In this document: positions 1 through 7,998 of the stretch, in pieces | How the letters are laid out: every line of letters begins with the position of its first letter | Position numbering within the stretch: the first letter of the stretch is position 1 | From: Flavobacteriales bacterium | GTDB taxonomy: Bacteria > Bacteroidota > Bacteroidia > Flavobacteriales_D > CANHHI01 | Direction: 5' to 3' | Assembly (NCBI GenBank): GCA_947460225.1 | Contig: CANHHI010000036.1 | Location: 1-12,418, forward strand | Length of the DNA: 12,418 bases | Notes under the pieces: model-generated | Seen by the model: the letters and a program-made list of their open reading frames with translations, nothing else | Databases searched by the model: none | What the model was told of the DNA's origin: nothing | Program-made: the position numbers and the translations under genes

Positions 1-938
1 CCCACACCCAAATTATCGCCACTGCTGTACAGTGTAAAACTAATTTTATCTTTTGGCGCAACTTGATATTCAAATTTATGCACCATATCGGCAAACCATA
101 AATTGACTTTGAGTTTAGAAAAAATTCTTGGAAAAATTCCAAAGTACGAAATGCGCACAGAACTTAACCAAGAGCCTTGATTTTTGTTGCCCAAAGGTCC
201 TTTTAAAGTAAAACTGCTGGTAAGCAAACCCAGCGCTACATTGCCCTCAAATTTTTCTTTGTTCCCAGCGGACACTTCTATATCGGTAACCGAGGCTAGT
301 CTTCCGCCGTATTTGGCTGGAATGCCTGCTTTATAAAGCGTTACATCTTGCAAGGCATCAGAATTAAACACAGACACCAAGCCCGCCACGTGAGATGGAT
401 TAAAAATAGGCGTGCCGTCCATCAAAATCAAATTGTGGTCTGGATTGCCTCCACGTACATAAAACCCTGTGCTATTTCCCTCTTGCCCAGATACGCCTGG
501 CAAGAGTTGCAAAGATTTTAAAATGTCTTTCTCCCCAAAAAGTGCAGGAATGGTGTTTAAAGTTTGCAAATCCAATTGTACCGCACCCACTTGCGTACTG
601 GCAACATTTTGATTGCTATACTTGGTTTCAATAACAACTTCATTGAGGGTTTCCTCTTCCAAATTGATGTTTAATGTTGCATTTTGGTCTAAAACAATCG
701 CTAATTTTTGGCTCAAATAACCCACAAAAGAAATTCGTAGGGTATATTTGCCCTGTTTTAGGTTTAGCTTGTAAAAGCCTTGACTGTCTGTGCTGACCCC
801 TTTTTTAGATTCAACCGCATACACCGTTGCACCTATAACACTTTGCCCCGTCCCATCTACAATGCGACCTGAAATAGCGTATTGTTGGGCATACACGCCC
901 ATCAGCAGAAAGAAAAAGAGGAGTATAATATTTTTCAT
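1..938 (-). CDS. TonB-dependent outer-membrane receptor, N-terminal part (3' end outside window)
   Basis: This gene encodes an outer-membrane, TonB-gated transporter for an unknown large or scarce ligand. I translated 312 codons from the ATG at 936-938; the reading frame stays open to base 1, so the beta-barrel is mostly missing. Residues 1-17 form a signal peptide (MKN, then a Leu/Phe-rich core, ending VYAQ). Residues about 20-95 match a CarboxypepD_reg-like (CnaB-type) domain, with the typical GxxxGATV and GxYxL patterns. Residues about 120-225 are the plug domain, with LLPGVSGQEG, FYVRGGNPDHN, LILMDGTPIFNPSH and KYGGRLASV. Barrel strands begin after that. No SusD-like gene is adjacent on the visible side, so this need not be a SusC/SusD pair. 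The start is firm because of the signal peptide, although it directly follows a T-run with no ribosome-binding sequence. The ligand cannot be read from this part. Confidence 0.93.
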   Translation of the reverse strand, partial: MKNIILLFFFLLMGVYAQQYAISGRIVDGTGQSVIGATVYAVESKKGVSTDSQGFYKLNLKQGKYTLRISFVGYLSQKLAIVLDQNATLNINLEEETLNEVVIETKYSNQNVASTQVGAVQLDLQTLNTIPALFGEKDILKSLQLLPGVSGQEGNSTGFYVRGGNPDHNLILMDGTPIFNPSHVAGLVSVFNSDALQDVTLYKAGIPAKYGGRLASVTDIEVSAGNKEKFEGNVALGLLTSSFTLKGPLGNKNQGSWLSSVRISYFGIFPRIFSKLKVNLWFADMVHKFEYQVAPKDKISFTLYSSGDNLGV

Positions 939-970
939 AAAAAAAATCCTGCAACAAAATTGTTGCAGGA
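939..970 (-). terminator. Intrinsic terminator of the leftward operon
   Basis: A perfect 10-bp stem (TCCTGCAACA at 947-956 and TGTTGCAGGA at 961-970) with loop AAAT is followed, in the leftward direction, by eight T (939-946 on the complementary strand). That is a complete rho-independent terminator 23 bases after the stop codon of the amino-acid antiporter gene. No T-run follows it on the plus strand, so it works in one direction. Its T-run ends at the ATG of the receptor gene, so it also forms that gene's 5' leader. Confidence 0.85.
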
Positions 971-972
971 CA

Positions 973-1001
973 CAAAGGTAATAATTTTTTAGCTTAGGCA
1001 A
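973..1001 (-). promoter_or_regulatory. Bacteroidetes-type promoter for the TonB-dependent receptor
   Basis: On the minus strand TACCTTTG (980 down to 973) fits the TAnnTTTG -7 box used by the primary sigma factor of Bacteroidetes. A TTG lies 18 bases upstream (1001 down to 999), at about the -33 position. It overlaps the last codons and stop of the antiporter gene. The predicted transcription start, about 4-7 bases past the box, lies within the first arm of the terminator hairpin. I read the match by eye; the start site is inferred. Confidence 0.6.
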
Positions 1002-2397
1002 GTTCCGTAAACCATAAATAAGTTGCATAAACTGCTAATAACATAACAATCATCGCTAAGTATTTTTCTTGCTTATTTTCAAATACCAATTTTCCGTGTG
1101 TTTTCCTAGAATAGGCATAAAATCCTAATCCTATGGCATACAAAATTGTTGAAAATAATACAAACTTCAAGTCTGCGGCATATAAAAGCCAAAAACCGTA
1201 AATGCTCGCTACAAAAGCCAATATTTTATATTTACCCGCTAAGTTTTCTTGTAGCGCAACTTTAACGCCAAATATTGCAGAAAGCAAGTAAGGAATTAAA
1301 ATCATCGCCGAGGCAAGCATAAAAGCATCTTGATAGATAGCATCTTTAAAAAAGCTAATCACCAAGAAAATTTGCATGATAAACAAAACGGTAAGCAAAG
1401 TATAAACAGGTACGCCTTCTTTGTTTTGCTTGGTAAATCCTTTGGGCATCAACGCCTCTGTGGCTGCCAAAAACGGAGCTTCCGTAGCCAAGAGTATCCA
1501 AGCCAGCAAAGCACCCGCAATAGAAATAATAATGGCAATGTTAATAAACACCATGCCCCAAGAACCCACCAAATATTTAAAAATGCTAGACATAGAAGGC
1601 GTTGCCATGGTGGCTATTTCTTCTTGGGCAATAGAACCAAGTGGCAACATAGACACCAACATCAAAAGCACCAAAGTCATCAAAAACCCAACTACGGTTG
1701 CTTTGCCTACATCTTTTTGGCTTTCAGCCTTTGTAGCATAAACCGTTGCGCCCTCAATGCCGATGAAACACCAAACCGTAGCCAACATGGTGGATTTGGT
1801 TTGTTCAAATAGGGAACCCAATTCTGGACGACTAAAATTGAACACAAAAGTATCCACGCTGAAAAAATACATGGCTACAAAAATAAACACCGTAATGGGT
1901 ATAATTTTTGCAACGGTAAACAAGGTGTTAAGCAAAGTTGCCTTTTGCACACCACGCAAAATGAGCATGTAAAAAAACCACATGATAAATGAGCAAAACG
2001 CCAAGCCATACCAAGACATGTGTTCGCCATTTTCACTAGTTAAAAATGCAAAAACATCAAAATGCGCAAAAGCAGCGTTTAAAGCGAGCAAATAAGACAC
2101 ATTGCCGAGCATGGCAGATAGCCAATAGCCCCAAACCGCTTGCGAACCAACGTAATTGCCAAACAAACCTTGCGCATAGCCTTGTATGCCCGTTTGTATT
2201 TTTGGGCGATACTTACTCAGCATTTGAAATACAAAAGCCAAACAAAGCATGCCTGTAAAGGTAATCGCCCAGCCGAGCATAATGCCAGCACCCGAAGCCG
2301 AGCGTGCCATGTTTTGAGGCAAAGAGAAAATTCCCTCTCCAATCATAGATCCCATTACAAGGGATATCAAAGCGTAAAATCCTAGTTTTTTTGTCAT
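994..2397 (-). CDS. ArcD-like basic amino acid/polyamine antiporter (APC superfamily)
   Basis: This 467-residue integral membrane protein has about 12 hydrophobic segments and belongs to the basic amino acid/polyamine antiporter branch of the APC superfamily (LeuT fold). Residues 15-33 contain the helix-1 break VMGSMIGEGIFSLPQNMA, and residues 209-231 contain WCFIGIEGATVYATKAESQ and the DVG that follows. Both are hallmarks of the arginine:ornithine antiporter (ArcD) and lysine transporter group. Trp209 lies in the region of the substrate-gating Trp of AdiC. Family members exchange cationic amino acids or polyamines across the inner membrane. No arginine deiminase or decarboxylase gene is nearby, so the substrate is not fixed. 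The ATG at 2395-2397 follows the NhaC-type gene by 25 bases with no terminator or clear promoter between them, which makes it the last gene of the leftward operon. The stop is followed by the terminator at 939-970. Confidence 0.9.
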   Translation of the reverse strand: MTKKLGFYALISLVMGSMIGEGIFSLPQNMARSASGAGIMLGWAITFTGMLCLAFVFQMLSKYRPKIQTGIQGYAQGLFGNYVGSQAVWGYWLSAMLGNVSYLLALNAAFAHFDVFAFLTSENGEHMSWYGLAFCSFIMWFFYMLILRGVQKATLLNTLFTVAKIIPITVFIFVAMYFFSVDTFVFNFSRPELGSLFEQTKSTMLATVWCFIGIEGATVYATKAESQKDVGKATVVGFLMTLVLLMLVSMLPLGSIAQEEIATMATPSMSSIFKYLVGSWGMVFINIAIIISIAGALLAWILLATEAPFLAATEALMPKGFTKQNKEGVPVYTLLTVLFIMQIFLVISFFKDAIYQDAFMLASAMILIPYLLSAIFGVKVALQENLAGKYKILAFVASIYGFWLLYAADLKFVLFSTILYAIGLGFYAYSRKTHGKLVFENKQEKYLAMIVMLLAVYATYLWFTELA

Positions 2398-2422
2398 TGT
2401 GTATCTGTTTTAAAAGGTTAAA

Positions 2423-4312
2423 CTAATCTTTGGCTTTTTTGCCAATAACTTCCAAAGTAACTACAAGCACCAAAGCACCACAAATCAGTGAAATATAGGG
2501 CGAGATGCCAAAAGACGAGGGGATTACGCCAAACACCAAAGAAACTGTGCCCACCAGCAAAGCATAAGGCATTTGCGTGCGCACGTGTTCTATGTGGTTG
2601 CAAGAACTCGCCAAAGAACTTAAAATGGTCGTATCTGAAATGGGCGAAAAATGGTCGCCAAATACCGCACCAGCCAGCACACACGCAATGCTATTGTACA
2701 AAATAGGCAAAGCATCGTCTAATGGCAAGCCAGCAGTCAAGCTCATTTTCCAAGCGAGTGGAATAACTAGCGGAAACACAATTGCCATCGTTCCCCAAGA
2801 AGTTCCTGTGGAAAAAGCGATCAACGTGGCTAAGACAAAAGTCAAAGCTGGAACCAAATGCACAGGCAAATGCGCCTGCATCACCTGAATTAAGAAATCC
2901 GCCGTGTGCATAGTTTTGGTAATATTGGCTAATGTCCAAGCGAGCACCAAAATAAGCACCGAACCGAGCATAGATTTCATGCCACCCAAAGCATATTCAG
3001 AACTTTTGTGCAAGGGGATTTTATTTTGGAATACAGTCATGCTGAAAGCCAACATCAAGCCCAAGAAAGATGCCACTAAAATAGCAGCATAACTATCCGC
3101 TGCGCCGAGTATGGCTTGCATTTTTTCAAAAAAAGACAAAGAAGCATTTTGTAAAGCCCCCGTTTCCTTATTTCCTGTTACTATAAGACCAATTAAAGTA
3201 GCCAAAACAAGCGCCACAATGGGAATAATGGCATACATGCTTTTTGTTTTAATACCCTCTTCAGCTTGATATAAATCATTTTCAGGATTATTCACCGCCA
3301 AAAGTTCGGCTTTGCCTTGAATCGCTAGTCTTTCTTTTTGCAGCATGGGTCCAAAATCTTTGCCTCTAACAATAACCCAAACCACAAAAAACAGGGTGAG
3401 GTAGGTGTAAAAGCTATAAGGCAAACTTTTCAGAAAAACAGCATAAGCACTCATATTGAGGTTTGCCCCAAAAGATTCGTTGATGTAGTTTATACCACCA
3501 GAAATATATTCTAATTCTGCGCCTATCCAAGTAGTAACCAACGCTACTGCCGCAATGGGCGCAGAGGTGCTATCTACAATATAAGCCAATTTTTCTCGGG
3601 ATACTTTCATTTTATCCATCAAACTACGCATGGTATTGCCTACCACAAGCGAATTGGCATAATCATCAAAAAACACGATAACCCCTGCAAAAAAAGTAGC
3701 CAATTGCGCACTCATGCGTGTGGTCGCAAATTTAGATATTTTATTAACCACGCCTTGCATGCCTCCATTTTTAGAAATGATTGCCACCATGGAACCTGTA
3801 ATCATGCAAAACAAAATCACCGAAATATGCCCTCTATCCAAGAGCACTTCTGGAAAATAACTGTATGCCAAAATAATAGGCGATTCCAAAATACCAATCA
3901 ATCCACCGCTATAAAAGCCCATAATCATCAGCCCTACCAAAATGCCAATAAATAAAGACGACAAGGTTTCCCTTAAAACCATTGCCAGCACAATCGCCAC
4001 CAAAGGAGGCACGATAGACCAAAACAGTGGCATAGGTTTGAGCGGTAGGTCTTGTTGTTTACCCTTATGCGCTATACGCAAAGTTTCCTTGCGGTTTGTG
4101 GTATGTTCAAAATAAAGTTTATCTTCATCTTGCTTTATCTCTGTTTCTGTGCCATTTACAAGCAAACGTTCCTGCTTGTCGGCATCAAGTAGATAAATTT
4201 TTACCGTTTGGTTTTCTAAAACCAAACCAGGCTGTTCTGCCAGCCCCTGTGCGCTTAAACTACTTCCTAAGTAGCAAGCCGCACAAACCAGAAAATGCGA
4301 TAATGTTTTCAA
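2423..4312 (-). CDS. NhaC-family Na+/H+ antiporter with signal peptide and periplasmic N-terminal domain
   Basis: This is a 629-residue inner-membrane ion-coupled antiporter of the NhaC (Na_H_antiporter) family. Family signatures are FFDDYANSLVVGN at 214-226, STGTSWGTMAI at 501-511, and a segment at 552-585 with GDHFSPISDTT, SSLASSCNHIEH and TQMPYAL. Membrane segments start near residue 96. Before them is a signal-peptide-like stretch (1-21, ending SLSA, then Gln) and about 70 polar, strand-rich residues (22-92), probably periplasmic. Typical NhaC proteins start close to the first helix, so this part is an extension. The start is TTG at 4310-4312: the same frame runs back to the stop codon of the upstream isomerase gene with no ATG, and the next in-frame ATG (residue 94) would remove the whole leader. 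Family members move Na+/H+, and some exchange organic acids or amino acids, so the exact substrate is open. The neighbouring ArcD-like gene suggests a joint role in amino-acid or ion balance, which is only inference. Confidence 0.9.
   Translation of the reverse strand: MKTLSHFLVCAACYLGSSLSAQGLAEQPGLVLENQTVKIYLLDADKQERLLVNGTETEIKQDEDKLYFEHTTNRKETLRIAHKGKQQDLPLKPMPLFWSIVPPLVAIVLAMVLRETLSSLFIGILVGLMIMGFYSGGLIGILESPIILAYSYFPEVLLDRGHISVILFCMITGSMVAIISKNGGMQGVVNKISKFATTRMSAQLATFFAGVIVFFDDYANSLVVGNTMRSLMDKMKVSREKLAYIVDSTSAPIAAVALVTTWIGAELEYISGGINYINESFGANLNMSAYAVFLKSLPYSFYTYLTLFFVVWVIVRGKDFGPMLQKERLAIQGKAELLAVNNPENDLYQAEEGIKTKSMYAIIPIVALVLATLIGLIVTGNKETGALQNASLSFFEKMQAILGAADSYAAILVASFLGLMLAFSMTVFQNKIPLHKSSEYALGGMKSMLGSVLILVLAWTLANITKTMHTADFLIQVMQAHLPVHLVPALTFVLATLIAFSTGTSWGTMAIVFPLVIPLAWKMSLTAGLPLDDALPILYNSIACVLAGAVFGDHFSPISDTTILSSLASSCNHIEHVRTQMPYALLVGTVSLVFGVIPSSFGISPYISLICGALVLVVTLEVIGKKAKD
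4310..4312 (-). other. Probable TTG start codon of the NhaC-family gene
   Basis: On the minus strand the codon before Lys-Thr-Leu is TTG. Seven sense codons separate it from the in-frame TAA that ends the isomerase gene, and none of them is ATG or GTG. Starting here gives a good signal peptide, and starting at the first ATG downstream does not. The other complete genes in the window begin with ATG, so this one may be translated weakly or by re-initiation after the isomerase stop, 21 bases away. Confidence 0.65.
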
Positions 4313-4333
4313 TGTGTGTATAATTAAATAGGT

Positions 4334-5335
4334 TTAACCTTGACTGAGTCTTTTTTTGAGGTAATCCACGTTTTTCACAGGCGTTGGGTCTTGGTTGCGC
4401 AGTTCTGCCAAATACACAGACGCCCAATCCAAAGTAAGAACGAGGTAAAAATACTTTTCTAGCCAAGTACTTCCTTTGCCGTGCAAATGGTATTGTGTGA
4501 TGTTTTTATCTGCGTGCTGGCTGGTAATTTCTTGCATCACGTCAAAGCGTATTTTTTCCCTTTCATTTTCATTGCCTGCGTATAAAAATAGCACGGCTAA
4601 ATTGCTTTGTGGTTCTTGCCAGCCCACAATTTCATTGTGGTTCATTTCTGGAATCACGTGATGCCAACCGAGCATTTTGGCGTTTTCTGTAAATTGTTGT
4701 CTAAATCGTATAGCTACGCCTTCGTTGAGTTCCTGCGTATAAACCACTGGAATTTTCCCCAAAATAAAGTTTGCCACTTTTTTTGCGTCTTCTTGCATAT
4801 TTGGCATTTCTTTTTCCAAAAATTCCGCCAATTTTGGAATTTGGGCAGTGTAATTATTGTTGCCACATAAGCCGAGTTTTTCCAATAAACCCATAATATT
4901 CACCAAAGCATAACCAAAAGACGCTCTCGGCGGACGACCACTGGGAATTAACAAATACGGGATATGATTGGCTTTGGCTTTTTCTGCGAGTAGTCCCCCA
5001 GAAGTTATAACAAATATTTTGGCTTTTTGCTGCAAGGCTTGCTCAAAAGCACTTAAAGTTTCCTCGGTATTTCCAGAATAAGAACAAGCTATAAACAGTG
5101 TATTTTCGCCCACAAAAGCAGGAATGTCGTAGGTATAAACATTGGCAATAGGCACCGTACAAAATGGTTCCAAAAGATTTTTGGCAATTTTGCCAGATAT
5201 GCCAGAACCACCCAAGCCAGCGATAACAATATTGCTGAAAGCAGGTTGCGTTAAAATATTTCCAAAATCTGCTTTTTCTAGCAATTGCAAAGCTTCTCTG
5301 AGTTGAAGAGGAAAATCGTGAATCAGTTGTTTCAT
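4334..5335 (-). CDS. Bifunctional phosphoglucose/phosphomannose isomerase (SIS-domain type)
   Basis: This cytoplasmic enzyme interconverts glucose 6-phosphate or mannose 6-phosphate with fructose 6-phosphate. The 333 residues carry two sugar-isomerase (SIS) domains. Visible motifs are GLGGSGISG (40-48), CSYSGNTEETLSAFEQA (84-100), TSGG (111-114), PPRASFGY (135-142), a Glu at 217, HNE at 233-235 and TPVKNVD (318-324). In the Pyrobaculum PGI/PMI enzyme the catalytic and binding residues include Ser47, Ser87, Thr90, Glu203, His219 and Lys298. Counterparts here are Ser47, Ser87, Thr90, Glu217, His233 and Lys321, with the Glu-His spacing kept at 16. This is not the classical long Pgi. The ATG at 5333-5335 lies 6 bases after the mutase stop, so the two genes are probably translated together. 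The pairing fits supply of hexose phosphates for nucleotide sugars. Confidence 0.9.
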   Translation of the reverse strand: MKQLIHDFPLQLREALQLLEKADFGNILTQPAFSNIVIAGLGGSGISGKIAKNLLEPFCTVPIANVYTYDIPAFVGENTLFIACSYSGNTEETLSAFEQALQQKAKIFVITSGGLLAEKAKANHIPYLLIPSGRPPRASFGYALVNIMGLLEKLGLCGNNNYTAQIPKLAEFLEKEMPNMQEDAKKVANFILGKIPVVYTQELNEGVAIRFRQQFTENAKMLGWHHVIPEMNHNEIVGWQEPQSNLAVLFLYAGNENEREKIRFDVMQEITSQHADKNITQYHLHGKGSTWLEKYFYLVLTLDWASVYLAELRNQDPTPVKNVDYLKKRLSQG

Positions 5336-5341
5336 GTTGTA

Positions 5342-7054
5342 CTATAAATTTCGGAACGAAGATATAAAATTTTTTATTTTCTGTAATAAAATTTCTTGAT
5401 TATTTTTATAATCTGTTACAGCAACTAGCTTTCCGAGCTTTGCACTGCAATAAAATTTTATTTTGGGTTCCGTGCCCGAAGGACGAACAGTCAGCACACT
5501 GCCGTCTTGCAAAATGAACTGCAACACATCGGATTTTGGCAAGTTTAAATGCGCCGTAATTTGCCCATTTTCATCTAAAACCGTTTGGTTTTGATAATCT
5601 TTGGTTTGCAAAACGGTTTCGCCTGCCAATACTTTTGGCGGATTTTGGCGCATTTTTTGCATCATCTCTTGAATTTCTTTTGCCCCCTCTTGTCCTTGCA
5701 AGGTTAGAGAAACCAAATCTTCCCAGAAAAAACCTATTTTTTGATAAATTTCCAATAGCAAATCATATACGGTTTTGCCTTGTTCTTTTGCCCATACCGC
5801 CATCTCTGCAAACAAAAATGCTGAAGACAAAGCGTCTTTATCTCGCACTTTGTCGCCCGTCAAGTAGCCATAAGATTCCTCTCCACCAAACAAGTAAATT
5901 TGCTTACCCTCACGCAAACGAATTTGCTCGGCAATCCATTTGAAACCCGTAAGGGTTTGCACCATTTCCACGCCAAAATAATGCGCAATTTCCGTGAGCA
6001 ATTCGGTGGTTACAATGGTTTTGCACAAAAACCCATTTTCGGGCAAATTGCCAGCCTCCCTTTTGCTGGATAAAATATAATAAGCAAGCAAACAAGCAAT
6101 TTGATTGCCATTGAGGAGCTCTAAATTGCCTTCTTTATTGCGCACAGCAACGCCAAGCCTGTCTGCATCTGGGTCTGTACCAAACACCAAATCGGATTGA
6201 TTTTTTTCCGCTTGCAAGAGTGCCATTTTCATGGCTTCGGTTTCCTCTGGATTTGGGTAGGAAACCGTTGGGAAATCTCCGTTTAAATCTGCTTGGGCTT
6301 GCACAATATCTAAGTGCGTAAATCCAGCTTTGGCTAAAAGTTTTGGCAAGAGTGTTATGCCTGAACCATGCAAAGGCGTGTAGGTGATTTTTATGTCTTT
6401 TTTACTGTTTGTTTCAACAGGGCAAAGGTTTAAAATACTTGCTAAATAAGCCTCATCGTGGCTGGCATCTGTGTATTGAATTAAATTTGCATTTTTTTGC
6501 CAGGCAATATTTTCTGTTTTTACCGCCCGAACCGCTTGTATTAAAATTTTATCATCGGGTGGCACCATTTGCGCACCATCGCTGGCATAAACTTTATAAC
6601 CATTGTATTCTTTTGGGTTGTGCGAGGCTGTAATCACAATACCTGCTTGTGCGTTTTCATGGCGCACCAAAAAAGAAAGCATAGGTGTGGGTCTAACGGC
6701 TTGGCTACACAAAACCGCAATGCCATTGGCGGAAAGCACCGAGCTCACCAAATCTGCAAAATGGGCACTGTTGTTTCGGCTGTCGTAGCAAATCGCCACT
6801 TTAATGGGCGCATTGGGATATTTTGCTTGCAAATAATTTGCCAAGCCTTGCGTGGTTTGCCCTAGGGTATAAGCGTTGATGCGGGCTGTGCCTAGCCCCA
6901 TAATGCCCCTAAGTCCACCTGTGCCAAATTCCAAATCGGTGTAAAATGCGTCTTGGTATTGATTTTCGTCAATGAGTTTTTGAACGGCTTGTTGGGTTTC
7001 TTGGTCAAAAGGTGCTTTTGTCCACGTTTGGGCTTTGTCTAAAATGTTGTTCAT
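5342..7054 (-). CDS. Phosphoglucomutase/phosphomannomutase (alpha-D-phosphohexomutase family)
   Basis: This cytoplasmic enzyme moves phosphate between C6 and C1 of glucose or mannose and provides the hexose 1-phosphate for nucleotide-sugar synthesis. The 570 residues show all four active-site elements. TASHNP at 142-147 carries the phosphoserine Ser144. DPDADR at 294-299 binds Mg2+. GEESYG at 391-396 recognises the sugar. RPSGTEPK at 524-531 binds phosphate. Length and the N-terminal FGTGGLRGIMG (43-53) place it in the long, PgcA-like group of mutases common in Firmicutes and Bacteroidetes. The start codon overlaps the stop of the UDP-glucuronate decarboxylase gene (ATGA, 7051-7054), which indicates translational coupling. 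It is followed after 6 bases by the isomerase gene, whose product supplies its substrate. Whether glucose or mannose is preferred cannot be read from the sequence. Confidence 0.95.
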   Translation of the reverse strand: MNNILDKAQTWTKAPFDQETQQAVQKLIDENQYQDAFYTDLEFGTGGLRGIMGLGTARINAYTLGQTTQGLANYLQAKYPNAPIKVAICYDSRNNSAHFADLVSSVLSANGIAVLCSQAVRPTPMLSFLVRHENAQAGIVITASHNPKEYNGYKVYASDGAQMVPPDDKILIQAVRAVKTENIAWQKNANLIQYTDASHDEAYLASILNLCPVETNSKKDIKITYTPLHGSGITLLPKLLAKAGFTHLDIVQAQADLNGDFPTVSYPNPEETEAMKMALLQAEKNQSDLVFGTDPDADRLGVAVRNKEGNLELLNGNQIACLLAYYILSSKREAGNLPENGFLCKTIVTTELLTEIAHYFGVEMVQTLTGFKWIAEQIRLREGKQIYLFGGEESYGYLTGDKVRDKDALSSAFLFAEMAVWAKEQGKTVYDLLLEIYQKIGFFWEDLVSLTLQGQEGAKEIQEMMQKMRQNPPKVLAGETVLQTKDYQNQTVLDENGQITAHLNLPKSDVLQFILQDGSVLTVRPSGTEPKIKFYCSAKLGKLVAVTDYKNNQEILLQKIKNFISSFRNL

Positions 7055-7998
7055 GCTTTTTGGGCTTTTAATTTTTCTTCAAAATATTGTATGGTTTGCG
7101 TTAAGCCTTCTTCCAATTGAATTTTGGGTTGCCATTGCAAGAGCGATTGCGCTTTTTCAATGTTGGGTTTTCTCTGCATGGGGTCGTCTTGTGGCAAAGG
7201 TTCATAGACAATTTGCGATTTTGAGCCTGTCAATTTGATGACTTTTTCTGCCAATTCCAAAATAGTAAATTCCCCTGGATTACCCAAATTTACAGGTTCA
7301 GTGCAGGTATCAGGCGCATGCATCAAACGAATAAAACCTTCAATTAAATCACTGACAAAACAAAAACTACGTGTTTGCTCGCCTTTACCATAAACCGTAA
7401 TGGGTTTGTTTTGCAGGGCTTGCACAATAAAATTAGACACCACCCTACCGTCGCCAATATCCATGCGTGGTCCGTAGGTATTGAAAATGCGTGCAATTCT
7501 TATGTTTACTTTGTTTTGCGCATGATAACTGACAAATAAAGTTTCCGCACAGCGTTTGCCTTCATCGTAGCAAGCACGAATACCAATGGGGTTTACGTTG
7601 CCCCAATAGCTTTCCACTTGTGGATGTACGGCTGGATCGCCATACACCTCGCTGGTAGAGGCTTGAAAAACCTTTGCATTGACCCTTTTGGCTAAGCCCA
7701 GCATATTGACCGCACCCAAAACCGAGGTTTTAATGGTTTTAATGGGATTGTACTGGTAATGCACAGGCGAGGCAGGGCAAGCCAAATTATAGATTTCATC
7801 AACTTCTGCAAAATACGGCTGGGTTACATCATGGCGCACGAGCTCAAAGTATGGATTAGACAGCAAATGTAGCACATTGGCACGGCTTCCTGTAAAAAAA
7901 TTGTCCAAAGCAATCACATGATTGCCCTCTTTGAGCAAGCGTTCTGCTAGGTGTGAGCCGAGAAATCCCGCTCCGCCAGTGATTAAAATGCGTTTCAT
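7051..7998 (-). CDS. UDP-glucuronate decarboxylase (UDP-xylose synthase), extended SDR family
   Basis: This NAD-dependent enzyme converts UDP-glucuronate to UDP-xylose and CO2. The 315-residue protein opens with the Rossmann glycine motif GGAGFLGSH (8-16). It carries the decarboxylase-specific blocks NLACPASPVHY (71-81), TSEVYGDP (115-122), YWGNVNPIGIRACYDEGKR (131-149) with the catalytic pair Tyr144/Lys148, NTYGPRM (173-179) and DGRVVSNF (183-190). Ser116 and Glu117 correspond to the Ser/Glu pair of the ArnA decarboxylase domain. These blocks separate it from plain UDP-glucose or dTDP-glucose epimerases and dehydratases. Its length matches soluble bacterial enzymes, and no membrane anchor is present. 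The start overlaps the MenE-like gene's stop (ATGA, 7995-7998) and its own stop overlaps the mutase start in the same way. UDP-xylose would feed glycan or exopolysaccharide synthesis. The UDP-glucose dehydrogenase needed to make its substrate is not in the window. Confidence 0.94.
   Translation of the reverse strand: MKRILITGGAGFLGSHLAERLLKEGNHVIALDNFFTGSRANVLHLLSNPYFELVRHDVTQPYFAEVDEIYNLACPASPVHYQYNPIKTIKTSVLGAVNMLGLAKRVNAKVFQASTSEVYGDPAVHPQVESYWGNVNPIGIRACYDEGKRCAETLFVSYHAQNKVNIRIARIFNTYGPRMDIGDGRVVSNFIVQALQNKPITVYGKGEQTRSFCFVSDLIEGFIRLMHAPDTCTEPVNLGNPGEFTILELAEKVIKLTGSKSQIVYEPLPQDDPMQRKPNIEKAQSLLQWQPKIQLEEGLTQTIQYFEEKLKAQKA

Noticed and set aside
1..938. SusC-type glycan importer as the specific role of the TonB-dependent receptor
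   Set aside because: No SusD gene is visible and the plug sequence fits the general CarboxypepD_reg/plug receptor type, so I keep the broader name.
939..993. A small RNA or mobile-element inverted repeat at the hairpin
   Set aside because: The stem plus T-run placed 23 bases after a stop codon is fully explained as a terminator, and there are no target duplications or a transposase.
1330..1812. A 160-codon plus-strand open frame, and a 106-codon one at 1421-1741
   Set aside because: Both lie antisense within the ArcD-like antiporter gene and show low-complexity, shadow-type translations rich in Asn, His, Gln and Lys.
4031..4033. The ATG at residue 94 as the start of the NhaC-family gene
   Set aside because: It would discard a convincing signal peptide and leave about 280 bases without a gene inside a compact operon.
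7051..7998. dTDP-glucose 4,6-dehydratase or UDP-glucose 4-epimerase as the function of this short-chain dehydrogenase
   Set aside because: The NLACPASPVHY block and the YWGNVNPIG...CYDEGKR block are specific to UDP-glucuronate decarboxylases.
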